A program made the position numbers and the translations under genes. DNA of 64,000 nucleotides, taken from positions 5,311,620 to 5,375,619 of the forward strand of contig JAJEKV010000072.1 of NCBI GenBank assembly GCA_021234155.1. The letters are read 5' to 3'. Positions 1-11,270 of the stretch are shown piece by piece; the first letter of the stretch is position 1, and each line of letters opens with the position of its first letter. A model generated the notes under the pieces. It was not told where the DNA came from, searched no databases, and saw only the letters and a list, made by a program, of their open reading frames with translations. Source of the stretch: Isoetes taiwanensis (taxonomy: Eukaryota > Streptophyta > Lycopodiopsida > Isoetales > Isoetaceae).

Positions 1-752
1 AGGATCAGAAATACGTATGATAGTAAGTCCAATTGAAGGCGCCATTTACCCCTTCATGATGGCGCAGGAGGACGTTTGACAACTAGTGCTGGCAGATTCT
101 CGGTAAGCGCCCTTGAAGATTGTTTTTCCATGGAGCGACTATTGTTTTAACTTTCTCATCTTTCATAGTCAATATTAGGATAATTAACTCTCGATATTAT
201 TATTTTCGGTTCAATATGGAAACCCTTTTTTCCCGAGTAATGTTACAATTTCCTTTTCAAAAACATTTTTATACTTCAACTTTATCACGTAGTACCTCAT
301 GGGGGGAGGTAATGGCATCGATGATCGAAAAGCATTCAGAAAGGTAATTTTCCACCAGCCATGGAATCTTAATGCTGTGGAACCGATGATGCGTCCATGG
401 ATCTTGATATCCAAGATGATAAGATGTTGGAGCCCTTGCTATAAGGTGGGGCAGTGGTGGCGGTTGGGCCATACTTTTGGCACAAACTTGAGGAAGTTTC
501 CATTATACGAAGCGATTGCACCCATCACTGGGGGAGTGGGGTTTCCAGTGCTCTATATGCTCTATAGCGTACAGGCCGACGAGGGGCACCAAAGTCATGC
601 CTTGAAGATGGCACTCCGACTTGTCTTTGAATGCATAGGTACAATTAGGCCGAGTTCAATCACGATAGGGATGGTTGTGAGAGCATGTCATCATTGAGGT
701 CATCGGAGCGGACCAATATTATTGGGAAGATGGTGAGCAAGTATGATGAGAG
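1..752 (+). pseudogene. Left half of a duplicated gene-like unit
   Basis: This stretch is nearly identical to about 35667-36416, with only scattered single-base differences. It is the left half of a unit broken by retrotransposon A. The reading frame at 299-697 encodes a segment (FPVLYMLYSVQADEGHQ, then a predicted helix, then RPSSITI) that loosely recalls the RNase H-like core of Mutator-like transposases. That resemblance is weak and I would not name the family on it. The unit runs off the left window edge. No complete ORF is present, so a functional product from this copy is unlikely. Confidence 0.5.
748..752. repeat. Target-site duplication, left of element A
   Basis: GAGAG stands immediately before the TGTGACG start of the 5' LTR and is repeated right after the ACGTCACA end of the 3' LTR at 13956-13960. 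The unsplit copy of the target at about 36412-36416 has a single GAGAG, which confirms a 5-bp duplication made by integration. Confidence 0.95.
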
Positions 753-2253
753 TGTGACGTTCCAGCATAATATACGCCCTAATACGTATATTATACTGCC
801 ACGTCACACGTACATGTCACAAGTGACATGTACTTGAGAGTAGGACAACGTTGCACCTAGGAGCTAAAGGTTGCACCTAGGGGGCAACCTTGGATGTTGG
901 GTATGTAATTAAACATACACAACAAAAGGTTCCTTGTTCATCCATTTCCAAATGGCTTAAAGCCATTTGCCCATGTGGATGCCCTAACCTAGATAGGGTC
1001 TATATAAGGGCTAAAACCCTAGACCCTAGCTCTCCTTTCACTTTGCCAATTAGGGTTTTCTAGAGCTTCCTTTCCTCTTTTCGTGATTTAGGGCTTTATC
1101 AAATAATTCGCCAAGGTAAGGCTCGAAATCGCATTGTTAAAGTTCAAAAAGTCGGATTTGCACAACAGTTCTTTGAGTAGCAACCGCCCTCGGCAAGATC
1201 GAGAGCATGGACGCCTTCCAAGAATCGTGAGCAAGCCAAGGAGCAGGTATCTAGTTGTTCTCATTTGTGCAAACCGCCTTTAGGCATGGCAATATGCCGT
1301 TTAGTATGTTAGATCATCTCTGGAAGCCTTGTAGATCCCTAGATCCGAGACTCTAACGAATGAACCTAACATTGGATGTTAAGAAGGTAGATTGATATGA
1401 TTCTCTATCTCTGCTCAGGGATATTGCATGTATTCTACTCTGGATCTCCTTTGTTGTGGGAAGGGGGTAGAGACCTAAAAGGTCGTGGTAGAAGATGCTC
1501 CTAGCATAGCACCTTAGTTCCCACGCAAATGCGCCCGTGCGAGCCCACCGCTAGGCTTAATAGCTTGTCAACAAGGCAGGGGCAAGGTATGAGCTCGACA
1601 CTGTGGGGTGGTGGATACCGACCTTCCAAAGGAGTTCAAGTCGAATACGGGCAAAGGGCCCCTCTAGTCACCGCGAAGAGCATGGATACCTCCTCGAGGA
1701 GAGGCAGCTCTTCCTCTTCCTCATCGGGGTTGGGGAGATGCAACCCAGCCAGTAGTAGCCCCTCCGGCTACTCACCCCAAGAAGCCTCACGGCCAAGTCC
1801 CAACTCTTTTTTCAGCCTATTCCGCAGTGTGCACGGGAGGGGTGGATGGAGTGGACTACCCTAAGCCATAGTTTCTATGCCAGCCAAATCCATTGCCATG
1901 AATTGGCCCGCAAATGAACTCGAGGCCTCAGTCAGCCATCATCCCCTTGAGTCCAACCCCGGTAGGATCCCTCCTTTGTATTATTGTTATGAAGGTATTG
2001 GCGACTCGTGATGTTGCTATTGTTATGGTGATTGTGTTGTATATATTATTAGTTGTGCTCACGCTTGTTTGTTACGCTTCCGCAGATAGGTCGATCCGAT
2101 GGAAGACGGATGAATGACACATCCACTCTTCCCTTTGCTGGCTCGCCTCCCCATGGGAGTGGAGTCAGGATGGATGGCCTGCAAGGCTGCCGGGGAATGC
2201 TCCTCCTTCGAGTGCACGGGCGGGCATCGTTATAAGGAGTAGGGGACGTCACG
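753..2253 (+). repeat. 5' LTR of element A
   Basis: Begins TGTGACGTTCC and ends near ACGTCAC; it aligns along its length with 12360-13955. Both ends carry the palindromic bZIP-type core TGACGT/ACGTCA. It lacks part of the 3' LTR around the segment matching 13150-13270. The short ORFs in it (for example 1529-1864) lie in LTR sequence and are not credible genes. Confidence 0.93.
1001..1030 (+). promoter_or_regulatory. LTR promoter: TATA box and telo-box-like repeats
   Basis: TATATAAG at 1001-1008 is followed by CTAAAACCCTAGACCCTAG, a telo-box-like (AAACCCTA) motif. The same arrangement is in the 3' LTR at about 12611 and in the other LTRs (for example 52828-52850). This is the expected start of genomic RNA synthesis; the exact start site is not visible. 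Confidence 0.7.
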
Positions 2254-2270
2254 CGCAGAGGTATCGAGCA
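2254..2270 (+). other. Decayed primer-binding site (initiator tRNA-Met type)
   Basis: AGAGGTATCGAGC directly after the LTR end is a damaged form of the TGGTATCAGAGC site preserved at 42956-42967 in element B. The latter matches the 3' end of plant initiator tRNA-Met. Confidence 0.6.
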
Positions 2271-2470
2271 TGATCTTGGCATCCAAGATCGGAAGCACAA
2301 CCATTTTCCCTTTAGGACTAACAAGAGATTCGAAGTCTTGGGGTATAGCCACCCAAGCAAGAGCTTCAACAATTGGGAAAATTTCCAATTTTTGGGTAGA
2401 TTTTAGCTCCATGATAGATTGCTAGTGAAGTGTAGCATCTTTCCCAACCTAAATTGCCAAAAATAGGCCA

Positions 2471-2744
2471 CCCCTCACGTGCCCGGACCATTCGGTTCAA
2501 GAAAACCCATTCCCAAAGACTTTGGTGAGTGGTTGACCTCCCGCTGACATAGTTAGGTGTCCCAATTAATTGAGATATTGGTGTAGTTTGGCTTATTCCC
2601 TTAGTTCTAGATAGGTTTGTATGTTATAACACTAAGAACCTCCTCAGAAATTGTAAAATAGCCCTGAATACCGACCCTCACAGAGTGCGCCCGGACTATT
2701 CGGTTGGTAATCCAATCTGACCCAAAGACCTTTGTGTGAGTGGT
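2471..2744. repeat. Two palindromic repeat units upstream of the H3-like gene of A
   Basis: Units at 2472-2532 and 2675-2744 each begin CCCTCAC and end with a GTGAGTGG-type half, the two starts being 203 bp apart. The sequence between units is loosely similar to that between the downstream units at 4289-4772. No gene is seen from 2271 to 2850; the small ORFs there lack coding character. Confidence 0.7.
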
Positions 2745-2858
2745 GGGTGTTTTGGAGTATGGTGAACCCGGATGAATGCCTGCATCCTTCGCTAATGCCC
2801 TAGTTTGTTTTTTTTTTCCCCATATGAATTGCGTGTCCCGACCCTAAATCCCACCTCC

Positions 2859-2881
2859 CTATAAATAGAAAATTAGGGTTT
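2859..2881 (+). promoter_or_regulatory. Internal promoter of the H3-like gene in A
   Basis: TATAAATAG at 2860-2868 is followed by TTAGGGTTT (telo-box, reverse) at 2873-2881, about 107 bp before the ATG at 2967. Element B has TATAAATA about 110 bp before the matching ATG. The conserved spacing suggests that this gene is transcribed separately from the LTR transcript. Confidence 0.6.
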
Positions 2882-2966
2882 CCATTTTTACCCCCACCTT
2901 TCCCGGAGAATAGCTCGCCCAAGAAGACGATCTTTAGGCCAAAGTTCAAACCCGACAAACAAAAGC

Positions 2967-4203
2967 ATGGCACGGACGAAACAGATCGCCTCGCAAGGTT
3001 ATGCCACCGGTTATGTGAGCTTCAGAGCTGCAGCCGTCCGGCGTGGCGCCGACGGAGGCAGTGCACATCGGGAAGAGGAGGCACCGGCTGAACCTAACCC
3101 TAACCCCAAGAGCGTGAACAGGCATCGGAGCACCTCGACCGGGAGGCGACGCGCGCGGGAGCTATGGAGGGAGTCGCTGAAAGTGAGATCTTTCGGGGAT
3201 AATGAAGAACCGTGAAAGGAACCGAAGAAGAAGAAGAGGGAAAGAGAAGAAGGCGAAATAAGAAATCTAAGGCGAGCGGCCAAGGAAAAAGGAAGAGCGC
3301 AGAAAAGAGGAGGGAGGAGAAGAAACGTAAGAGGGAAGAAAGGAGGAAGCGCAAAGAGGAGCGGGAGAGGGTGAGAGCAGAGAAGGGTAAGAACCCCTGG
3401 TGCCTGGCGGAGAAGCCGGAAGAAGAAGAAGACACCGGCCGCAAGAACCATACAGAGCCGGATCCCGAAAGCCCCCATCTTCGTCCCCACCAACCCCGGG
3501 GAGGGAGCGGAGGATACGAGCCAGAGAGAGACTTCGGCCCTTCAATCCAATACCGAGGATGAAGACCCCGTGGCTAATGCACCGCCTCTATCCTAAATGG
3601 CCGTCACCGAAGCACCCCAAATGACAAAGATTAAGAAACCAAGGCCGCAGAGGGAGTCCTATGCGCCAAGAGGGACTTGCAAGCATCGGAAGGAGCTAAA
3701 GGAGTATACCGCTGCATATGAAAATGCACCGAAGAATACTCCAAATATTACGAAGAACACAGAGTGAAGACCATTGAGGGAGGTCGGCCGACGAAGAAGA
3801 ACACGCTGAAGCGCCAACGAATCGCCAACCCCTCCGGCTAGAAGCCGAAAAGGCCGGGCAGACTCAAAATTCGCAAGGGCGCCCAAGAAATTAAACACTT
3901 CCAGAGAGCTATGGCTTCCTCATTCCCGTGAGCCCCTTTGCACGCTTAACGAGGGAGATTTTGCAGAGTTCGATTCCATCCAAACGGGTCACGGGACGAC
4001 ATGTTGCTCGCGACCGCAGAGGCGCCGAGCAAAGACATTGTACACTACTGAAGACTCCATTGCGTGTGCTCAACACGCTTAAGAGAGTGACTTGCATGCC
4101 CAAGGATATTAGACTAGCTCGAGTTATTAAGAAGGAGGGCCCCCCAACTATTGTAAATGACCTTTTCTTGGGTATAAGTCTAAAAATTTTGATAAATAAA
4201 TAA
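2967..4203 (+). pseudogene. Histone H3-like protein with long charged linker (broken)
   Basis: The gene opens with MARTKQIASQ, matching the start of histone H3 (ARTKQTAR). A linker of about 290 residues follows, rich in Lys, Arg and Glu (3212-3560), broken by frameshifts at about 3210 and 3560. The C-terminal part (3850-4155) is an H3 histone fold in shifted frames: EIKHFQR, YGFLIPVSPFARLTREI (alpha-N/alpha-1), TEDSIACAQHA, then KRVTCMPKDIRLARVIK (loop 2/alpha-3). In canonical H3 the last two read FEDTNLCAIHA and KRVTIMPKDIQLARRIRG. LLIP followed by PF resembles CENH3, while MPKD is H3-like. Known family role: H3 forms the nucleosome core with H4; a role for the element is inference. The frame continues to a stop at 4203. 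Confidence 0.9.
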
Positions 4204-4288
4204 GTCGAATCGAAGTTTAAATAGGGTGACATCAATTCTACATTTAGAAATAGCAAAAATTCGAACAAACCAGGCATTTTGATTCCAC

Positions 4289-4772
4289 CCCTCACGAGTG
4301 CCTTTCAATCCATTCGGGTTTGCAAACCCATCCCACCTGGCAAGACCGTGGTGAGTGGTTGAGCATGGTTTGGTGCCAAATCTTGCCTAAATGCGTAAAG
4401 TAGGTATATTATTATTCGACCTAACTCATCCCAGCTTAGTAGGAATTGACCCCTAATCTGTCCAAATTGGCCAATGCCGAAGTCAAATGGAGCTCCACCC
4501 TCACGAGTGCCTGCATCCCATTCTCGGGTTTGAATCCCATTCCGCCAAAGACAGTGAGTGGTCGAACCCCCAAACTCCACCACAAACTTGCCCAAATAAG
4601 GCTTAGTAAGGCTCAATCCTATCTATCTCGATGAGATATCCGTGATTATGTCTTTAGTTCTCTAGTTTAGCATCATTAGTGACCTAAACAAAGAGCCCAC
4701 CCTCACCTCACAGTGCGCCCCAACCGCCTCGGTTTTGCAAACCGATCCCACCTCCAAGCGACTTTGAGTGGT
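4289..4772. repeat. Three palindromic repeat units downstream of the H3-like gene of A
   Basis: Units start at 4289, 4498 and 4701, spaced 209 and 203 bp. Each has CCCTCAC on the left, GTGAGTGG or TGAGTGGT on the right, and an inner palindrome. The inner palindrome of the first is perfect: GGGTTTGCAAACCC at 4316-4329. The third has CGGTTTTGCAAACCG. The rest of 4204-4920 is AT-rich noncoding sequence. Confidence 0.75.
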
Positions 4773-4920
4773 CTCGTCCCCAATGATCCAAGTTGTCCTT
4801 AGATCTAACCAAAATCATTGCTTAGGGACCCTTAGGAGCATTTCCAAGCTCGGGCTAGCCTATAAATCATACCTCTAGACCTCGAAGTCGAGAATTGTAA
4901 ACCTAAAATTTTTCCCAAAA

Positions 4921-4940
4921 TTAGGGTTTTGCCTATAAAG
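4921..4940 (+). promoter_or_regulatory. Internal promoter of ORF2 in A
   Basis: TTAGGGTTT (4921-4929) precedes TATAAAG (4934-4940), 114 bp before the ORF2 ATG at 5048. Element B has the same two motifs at 45413-45439, 119 bp before its ORF2 ATG. Confidence 0.6.
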
Positions 4941-5047
4941 GGGAACCCAAGTGTCATTTTTATGCCTTTCCAACCTCGCCTCTGCTTCCAAGCCGATTTC
5001 CTGATCCTTAGGGCGCTTCAGATCCGTCATCCCCTCCCTCGCTGCTC

Positions 5048-6555
5048 ATGGCCACTTCTTCATTCAAGCGATGGTGCAGCCACACAAAATACCATGTGGT
5101 CAAGTTTACATCGACCGCCTTCTCTTCGTCTTCCAAGAAAACTCGACATTGAGGCCACCATCAACGCCGCACTCCCTTCTACCGTAACATCATGTCGTAA
5201 TTCCATGCCAAGATAGGACCCTTTCGTAGAACTCCCACCTTATGTGGGGGTTTTTGCACCTAACACCGCCCTCAAGTCAAGATATCCCAAATGTAGATAA
5301 GTACTTAGAGAATAAAGCAGTCCGCCCTTCCCAACTATATGTCCATCTCTCACAATAGGAGGAGGTACTTCTCCTATACACGGAAATGAGCCATCTTTCT
5401 ATCTCTTCGGTCAAACCCAGATAGGGGAACCCTCAGTGCAGCCTTTAGAAGTTGAACCCATAGCCATGGCCGCAGCAGAGGAGGAACGGATGCGACTCGA
5501 GTACGAGCAAGAAGAAGAGGAGGAGGATGAATACGAATCAGACCCAGAAGACTTGGATCTAGAACAGGAGAGGCAGCAAGCAGAACAGCAGATCCAAAGC
5601 TTCGAAGAGGGACTGCGAGCAACAAGAAGAGCCCCACCACTCTGGCAGGGCATTACAAGCTTGACACCGGTGTTCATAGCAAAGCAGGCATATCTAACCC
5701 TTCACGACATCAAGAATCTTCCACGTTGTCGCCAGAGGCCTTAGGGTGGATGAGATTTTACACCTTCTACGACAGCAGGCAGATCTCGACGACTTCATCG
5801 ATCGAGAAGCCCAGACTTCCCTATCAAAGATAAGAGAAGCCAAGACCTTCACCGGGCGAGACATCATCAGATATAGAGGCTTACGCAGGCATCGCATGAT
5901 GATGGCCGAAAACGGAATTGCCCCTGAGGAGGAGTTCATGGCAATTCAGAACAAATGGGCATCAAAGGCAAGTCCACATCAGCATTATTACCGAAGCTCG
6001 CCAACACCCATCCCGGCAAAGATGGAGGCAAAGATCAACCTAAGGAGGCTGGTGCACCAAGACTTCGAGAGCTAGAGGAGATACCAGTGGATGACTTCTC
6101 GGGGAAGGCACAGGCAACTTCCTCGGGTCACCCGAAACAGGGCATGATAAGGCGCCGATACTACCTCCGCCGCTGCCGGATCTTTAAGAATAGCTGCTAT
6201 TCACCGCCAATTTAGCCTAAGGGGTGAAGAAGGGGTCTTTATGCTTATCGCCTCTCAGGTTTGGACACCATGCACGACATTACCTCCAAATATCGACCAT
6301 GTTGTCCTCGATCAAGAGAGCCATTGCATTAACCATCTTCGACTTCGCCATCCCTTATAGGCGGCAAGGGCGATTGGCAAAGGATAAATTACCAAATGTA
6401 GATACATCGGATAGGAGAATTCAAGACATGGAGGCAAGACTCCAAGGAGGAACGCCAACAAATATCCTCAGAACTTAACAGATCACTAGGTACCGGCCCA
6501 AGTGAAGAAATTTTTGGAGGACCACCCCGATTACCTCAAGAAGTTTGAAGAGTAA
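5048..6555 (+). pseudogene. ORF2, accessory protein with acidic segment (broken)
   Basis: A protein of about 500 residues when frames are followed by homology to B/F; no known family recognised. ATG 5048 was chosen because the B copy has an equivalent ATG at 45551 in the same promoter context. Visible parts: an N-terminal globular region; an acidic stretch at about 5510-5570 (EEEEEDEYESDPEDLDLE); a conserved RAPPLWQGITSL segment; a helical region; a basic region around FDFAIPYRRQGRLA; and a C-terminus at 6555 matching KKFLED. Frameshifts and stops occur at about 5150, 5742, 6073 and 6213. The acidic tract recalls histone chaperones, but nothing else supports that. A gag-like or structural role is possible. 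Confidence 0.65.
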
Positions 6556-6705
6556 AAGTTTATTAATTTGCATGTAAAAGCTTATTATATATGAATATAA
6601 TATATATCTCTTTTGTATATAATTGCTCCCTCAAATTGTATAAACAAGTAAAACAACGTAACACACAAAAACAAGAACTAATGATCGAAATGTACTCTAA
6701 TGTGC

Positions 6706-8060
6706 ATGCAGCCAGAGTACCTAGAAACCTTGATGAACACAGGCAGCGAGAACAAGGACGCACCCCCACCAAGGCGCCCAAATGAGGAATTTGGCGCCTG
6801 TAATCTGGCGCGTAACACCGAGGAGGAGCTATCCCAAATCAGGTCCGACATCCACGACATATAAGGGCATTGCTAGCGTGGGCAGCAGCGAGGGAGGACA
6901 GGACCGCAATGTCCCCTTGCCGGAAACGCCACCGGGCCAACAAAGGCAACGGCGAAGAGAAGGAAGAGAAGATCTCCTAGCTCTGATCCTCAAGCTCCAG
7001 CTTTCGGATACGCACTTCGGCATCGAAGAGCTGGAAGAAGAGGCACGAGGTCCCCTACAGATCCAAACCGTGTGTCCGACGCATCACGACGGACTACCGT
7101 AAGAAAGTCGACCCGCCCTTAGTAATGTGTGGAAAGCCGAAGTTAGAGCAGTTTTCAGGGAAAACAGATCCGAATGGAAGCAGAGGCATGGCTGGATGAG
7201 ATGAGTGAGTATGGCAACGCCTATGGCATGAAAGATAAAGACAAAGGCAGGGTAACAGCAACAAAGAACCTCAAGGGTGCAGCCGAATTTGGTGGAAGGG
7301 GTATGCCAAAGCACATGGGCGAGGGGACAGCTTGCAAGTTCGTAAAGTTCGCTAAGGCATTCAAACATCATTATGTACCGAGAACATAAGTGCAACATGA
7401 TGCAAAGAGCTTCTATAGGTCGCAACAAGGCAACAAATCAGTCCGTAAATACATGCAGGAGGAATTCATGAGACTAAGGCTTTATGTGCCAAAGTTGAGT
7501 GAAAAGCATGCGGTGGAAGGCTATATTGAAGGCTTGAACGATGAGATCCGCAAGTTTGTAAGGGCAATAAACCCAAGTCCGTGGTCGAGGCGAAGCAAAG
7601 GCCATAAGTTTGCAAGGAACAGTCCACAAGAGCAGTGCTTCAAGGCAGCGGATTTCCGTGATAAGGGGAAGAGCACAAGGGGCTATAGCCCAAGGGCGGC
7701 AAGCCCAAAGAGCTAGCAAGACGCAAGACAATTCAAATTATGGGAAGCAAGGCAACACAAGTAGTGGCAAGCGTGAAAAGAAACAGTAAGCTTCAAGGAG
7801 CAAGGAGCCAAGTCTAACTACTCCTGCCGGGTGAGGCAATTTCTGCAACGATCATTCCCAAGGAAAAGAAGCAGAATGTATAGAGAAGCAACGTGTTTCG
7901 TGATGCTTCCAGCCTGCATAGGACCAACAACCGCCGATTATGAATGCGCATTGGCGAACCGGGATGGGAGACACCATCTGACGCAGACGACGACGGCAAG
8001 CACGGATTACATCCATGGTGAGTGTCACATCTTTGCAGCTATTGATACAGGGAATGCAGA
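6706..8060 (+). pseudogene. gag: gag of element A (broken)
   Basis: ATG 6706 opens a frame (MQPEYLETLMNTGSENKDA) aligning to the leader of the F copy. The retrotransposon gag core lies at 7171-7690, with EAWLDEMSEYGNAYGMKDKD and EEFMRLRLYVPKLSEKHAVE. The zinc-knuckle region (about 7860-7920) is recognisable only by alignment to F. Gag packages the RNA and builds the particle. Frameshifts at about 6850, 7280 and 7390 and stops make it non-functional as read. Confidence 0.85.
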
Positions 8061-9960
8061 AAAGTCGTATAAAGTGATCTCAACGACCGAAAAGCCCAAG
8101 AGAAATCCTTTATAGTATTGATAGACTCGAAGCAATCCATAATTTTGCATCCCCTAGGATGGTAAGCATGTTGAAGCTAAAGCCAAGTAAAGTCCAAGCC
8201 CAGGCCGGTGGTGTTAGCCAATGGAGCAATTAGGCATACAAATGGGGAAGAGAATAAACTTCAATGTAGACTTGCCGTGTGTTAATGTTGGCGTTGGGAA
8301 CTAAGTCATGAATATAGGCAAGTATGATCTCATTATTGGAATGGAATATCTTGGACCAGCAGGAGCAATCATCGATTGGGGAAACGTAAGGTGACCTTAA
8401 CAACGCCGAGAGGGCAAAGTCATCGAAATTACAGTAAAGAAGTAACCCCAATCATGCAATGCATGAGTAGCTTAAAAATTGCTTAAGTGCATAAGAAAGC
8501 AAAGAAGTGGCCTATCTCCTTAAGCTTGAGCTCCAAGATCGAGGAGCCGAGAGAAATAAAGAGATCAAAGAATCTAGCAAGCTTCCCAGGCCAATAGCAA
8601 AGTTGATCGAGGAATTTCACGACTTGTTCCCTGATGAGATTAAGCAGCTTCCGCCCTATAGAGGAGTCGAGTGTGAAATAGCACTTGAACCCGACGGACG
8701 GCCTACAAGCAAGGCACCTTTATAGGATGTCAACCGAGGAGTTGACAGAGTTAAAGAAGCAGTTGCAAGAATTGCTAGACCTAGGGTTCATAAGACCTAG
8801 TGTCTCCCCGTTCGGAGCCCCTATTCTCTTTGTGAAGAAGAAGGATGGCAGCCTTAGGATGTGCATTGATTACCGCCAGTTAAATAAGCACACCATCAAA
8901 AATAAGTATGCCTTGCCTAGGTCAGATGACTTAATGGACCAGTTGCAGGGAGCAAAGATCTTCTCCAAAATAGATCTCGATCGATATCACCGTGATTAGG
9001 ATCAAGGAGGAAGACATTCATAAGACAAATTCAGACAAGATATGGGCACTATGAGTTCACGCTATGCCCTTTGGATTGTCTAATGCACCAAAGAACATTC
9101 ATGAGATTAATGAACGACGTCTTCCGCGAATTTCTGGATTCTTTCATCATAGTCTTCTTCGACGATATCTTGGTTTACAGCAAGTCTGTGGAGGAGCACG
9201 CCCAACACTTGAGGAAGGTGCTTGAAAAGTTAAGAAGGCATCAACTCTTTATGGTTATCGGGCGCCACTTCGCAACGAAAAGAGTGGAGTACTTGGGGCA
9301 CGGATCACAAAGCAGAAGGCATTTCCACGGCACCGCGAAGATAGAAGCTGTGATCGGCTGGCCGGCACCAAAGAATACGCATGAAGTCAGGAGCTTCCTA
9401 GGGCTAGCAGGCTATTATAGAAGATTTGTCAAGAATTTTGCCAAGGTAGCAGCGCCATTAACGGATCTCACAAAAGGTGGGAAGATAAAAGATTGGGCAG
9501 CCCATTGGCAAAACAAGGCCCAGAAAGCATTTGAGACGCTAAAGGAAGCTTTGACGACGGCGCCAAAGTATTGGTCTTGCCGATCCGACCAAAGATAAGC
9601 TTGTAGCAACAGATGCTAGCGTGATAGCGACAGCGCAAATTCCTCATGCGAGGAGGAAAGAGTAGTAGCCTATGATTCCAAGAAGTTGAACGACGCCGAA
9701 AGGCCGCTTACCCAACGCATGATCGAGCTCCCGGCTATAGTAAGGGCTTTAAGAATTTGGAGGCATTATTTATTGGGAAGAAAATTCCGCTTAGACACAG
9801 ATCATCAAAGCCTCCAATATATATTTACGCAGCCGCTCCTTAATTTGAGGCAAAGGAGATGGATGGAATTCTTGGAAGAATATGACTTTGAGATAAGTTA
9901 TAAGCCAGGGAAGCTCAATGTGGTTGCGGACGCCCTTTCCAGGAAGCCCTTGGCAACCAG
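8030..9960 (+). pseudogene. pol: Protease, reverse transcriptase and RNase H of element A (broken)
   Basis: The protease region follows IHGECHIFAAIDTG and SYKVIST; its DSG active site has decayed to DSK at about 8119. Reverse transcriptase runs from about 8580 to 9600 with [47 protein letters not shown] (catalytic DD at about 9150) and FLGLAGYYRRFVKNFAKVAA. RNase H at about 9595-9960 keeps ATDA, IVRALRIWRHYL, DTDHQSLQYI and NVVADALSRKPL. Frame breaks at about 8100, 8724, 8998, 9596 and 9670. Domain order is typical of Ty3/gypsy. Confidence 0.92.
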
Positions 9961-9989
9961 AATTCATTGTAACGCCATATCAACACTTG

Positions 9990-11270
9990 TAAGTGACTTT
10001 GGCAAGAAGATTGAGGAAGCATTGCCGACGGACCTCGACTTCAAGGAAGTTTGGGCGAGCCTTTCCAAAGAGGCCAGGACCGACAAGGAAAGGGAGATGT
10101 TCAGGCACTATAAGAAGGAAGGGAACTTGCTATATTATAAAAACAAATTGTGTGTACCAAAATCTTCGCAAGTTAGAAAGCTTATTTTGAATGATACACA
10201 CAATAGTCCCATAGTAGGGCATGCAGGGTTCATGAAGACATATTTCAAGATTAGAAGCAGTTATTATTGGCCCGGCATGAAGAAGGAAATAGCAAGATAT
10301 ATTAGGGAGTGCCAGATATGCCAGCAGACAAAGGCGGAACAGCCGATCCTGTGTGCCTTGGAACCATTGCCCGTGCCAAATGCTAAGTGGGAGGTGATAA
10401 GCATGGATTTTATTACGGACTCCCAAGAACAAAGAAGGGGCAAAGATGCCTTGATGGTGGTAGTAGATAAGTTGTCAAAGATGGCACACTTTGTGCCGTG
10501 CAGGACAACAGATACGGCATTAGACACAGCCAACCTATTTGTTAAGGAGATTTTTAGGCTCCATGGCATGCCAAGGGAGATAATCTCGGATAGAGACTCC
10601 AAGTTTATGAGTGCCTTTTGGCAGGACCTATTCACCACCATCCAGACGAAGCTTTTCGATGAGCACTGGCATATCATCCCCAAACGGATGGTCGACGGAG
10701 AGGACCAACAGATCATCAAGATATGTTAAGAAGCTATGTATGGAACAAGCAATCCAAGTGGGATGATTTCATCTACCTAGTAGAGTTTGCCTACAACAAA
10801 GACACCAAGCAGTCATCGCAGATGAGTCCTTTTATGATTAATTACGGGTATCGTTGTCTTACCCCGCATACTTGGCACAACCCCTCGTGGTCCAAGGTGG
10901 AAGTCTCCCCCAGAGATGCTTTCGGAAATGCAAGACTTGGTGGAGGAAGTGAGAGGATATCTCCTTGCAGCAAGAAGCAAAGCGTAAAAGCATCACGACA
11001 AGCATAGGACGAAGAGAATTTGAAGTGGGAGACAAAGTGTGGTTGAAGATCAAAGTCAAGCGTGCCAAGCTCCGCGATCGGCAATTGCAAGAAGCTTGCT
11101 CCAAGATGGGCTGGACCCTTCAGAATAGAGAAGAGAGTAGGTAACCAATCCTACAAGTTGGACTTGCCAAGACATCTTAAGATACATAAGGTTTTCCACG
11201 TAAGTTTGCTAAAGAGGCACACCCCAAACCCCGAGGAAATATTGAGACAAACGAAGTTTTTAGAAATGAC
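9990..11270 (+). pseudogene. pol: Integrase of element A (broken)
   Basis: The zinc-binding domain has the His residues around HNSPIVGHAGFMKTYF and CQICQQTK. The catalytic core has SMDFIT (first Asp), EIISDRDSKFMSAFW (second Asp), while the region of the catalytic Glu (10690-10715) is corrupted compared with DGQTERTNR in F. Frames break at about 10729 and 10935. The C-terminal GPFRIEKRVGNQSYKLDL and HKVFHVSLLKRHTPNPEE form the GPY/F-type module before the chromodomain. Confidence 0.92.

Noticed and set aside
1-752. Firm assignment of the duplicated unit to Mutator transposases
   Set aside because: Only one short segment resembles the transposase core; no DDE triad or terminal repeats could be placed.
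1529-1864. Proteins within LTRs (also 13166-13562, 23975-24196, 42046-42591, 53219-53416)
   Set aside because: Frames are not conserved between LTR copies and lie in regulatory repeat sequence.
3011-3545. Reverse-strand Leu/Ser/Phe-rich ORFs
   Set aside because: They are the antisense of the Lys/Glu-rich linker of the H3-like gene.
4498-4561. tRNA gene or tRNA-derived SINE, because GGGTTTGAATCCC resembles a B box
   Set aside because: No A box or cloverleaf could be found; the motif is the inner palindrome of a repeat unit and varies between units.
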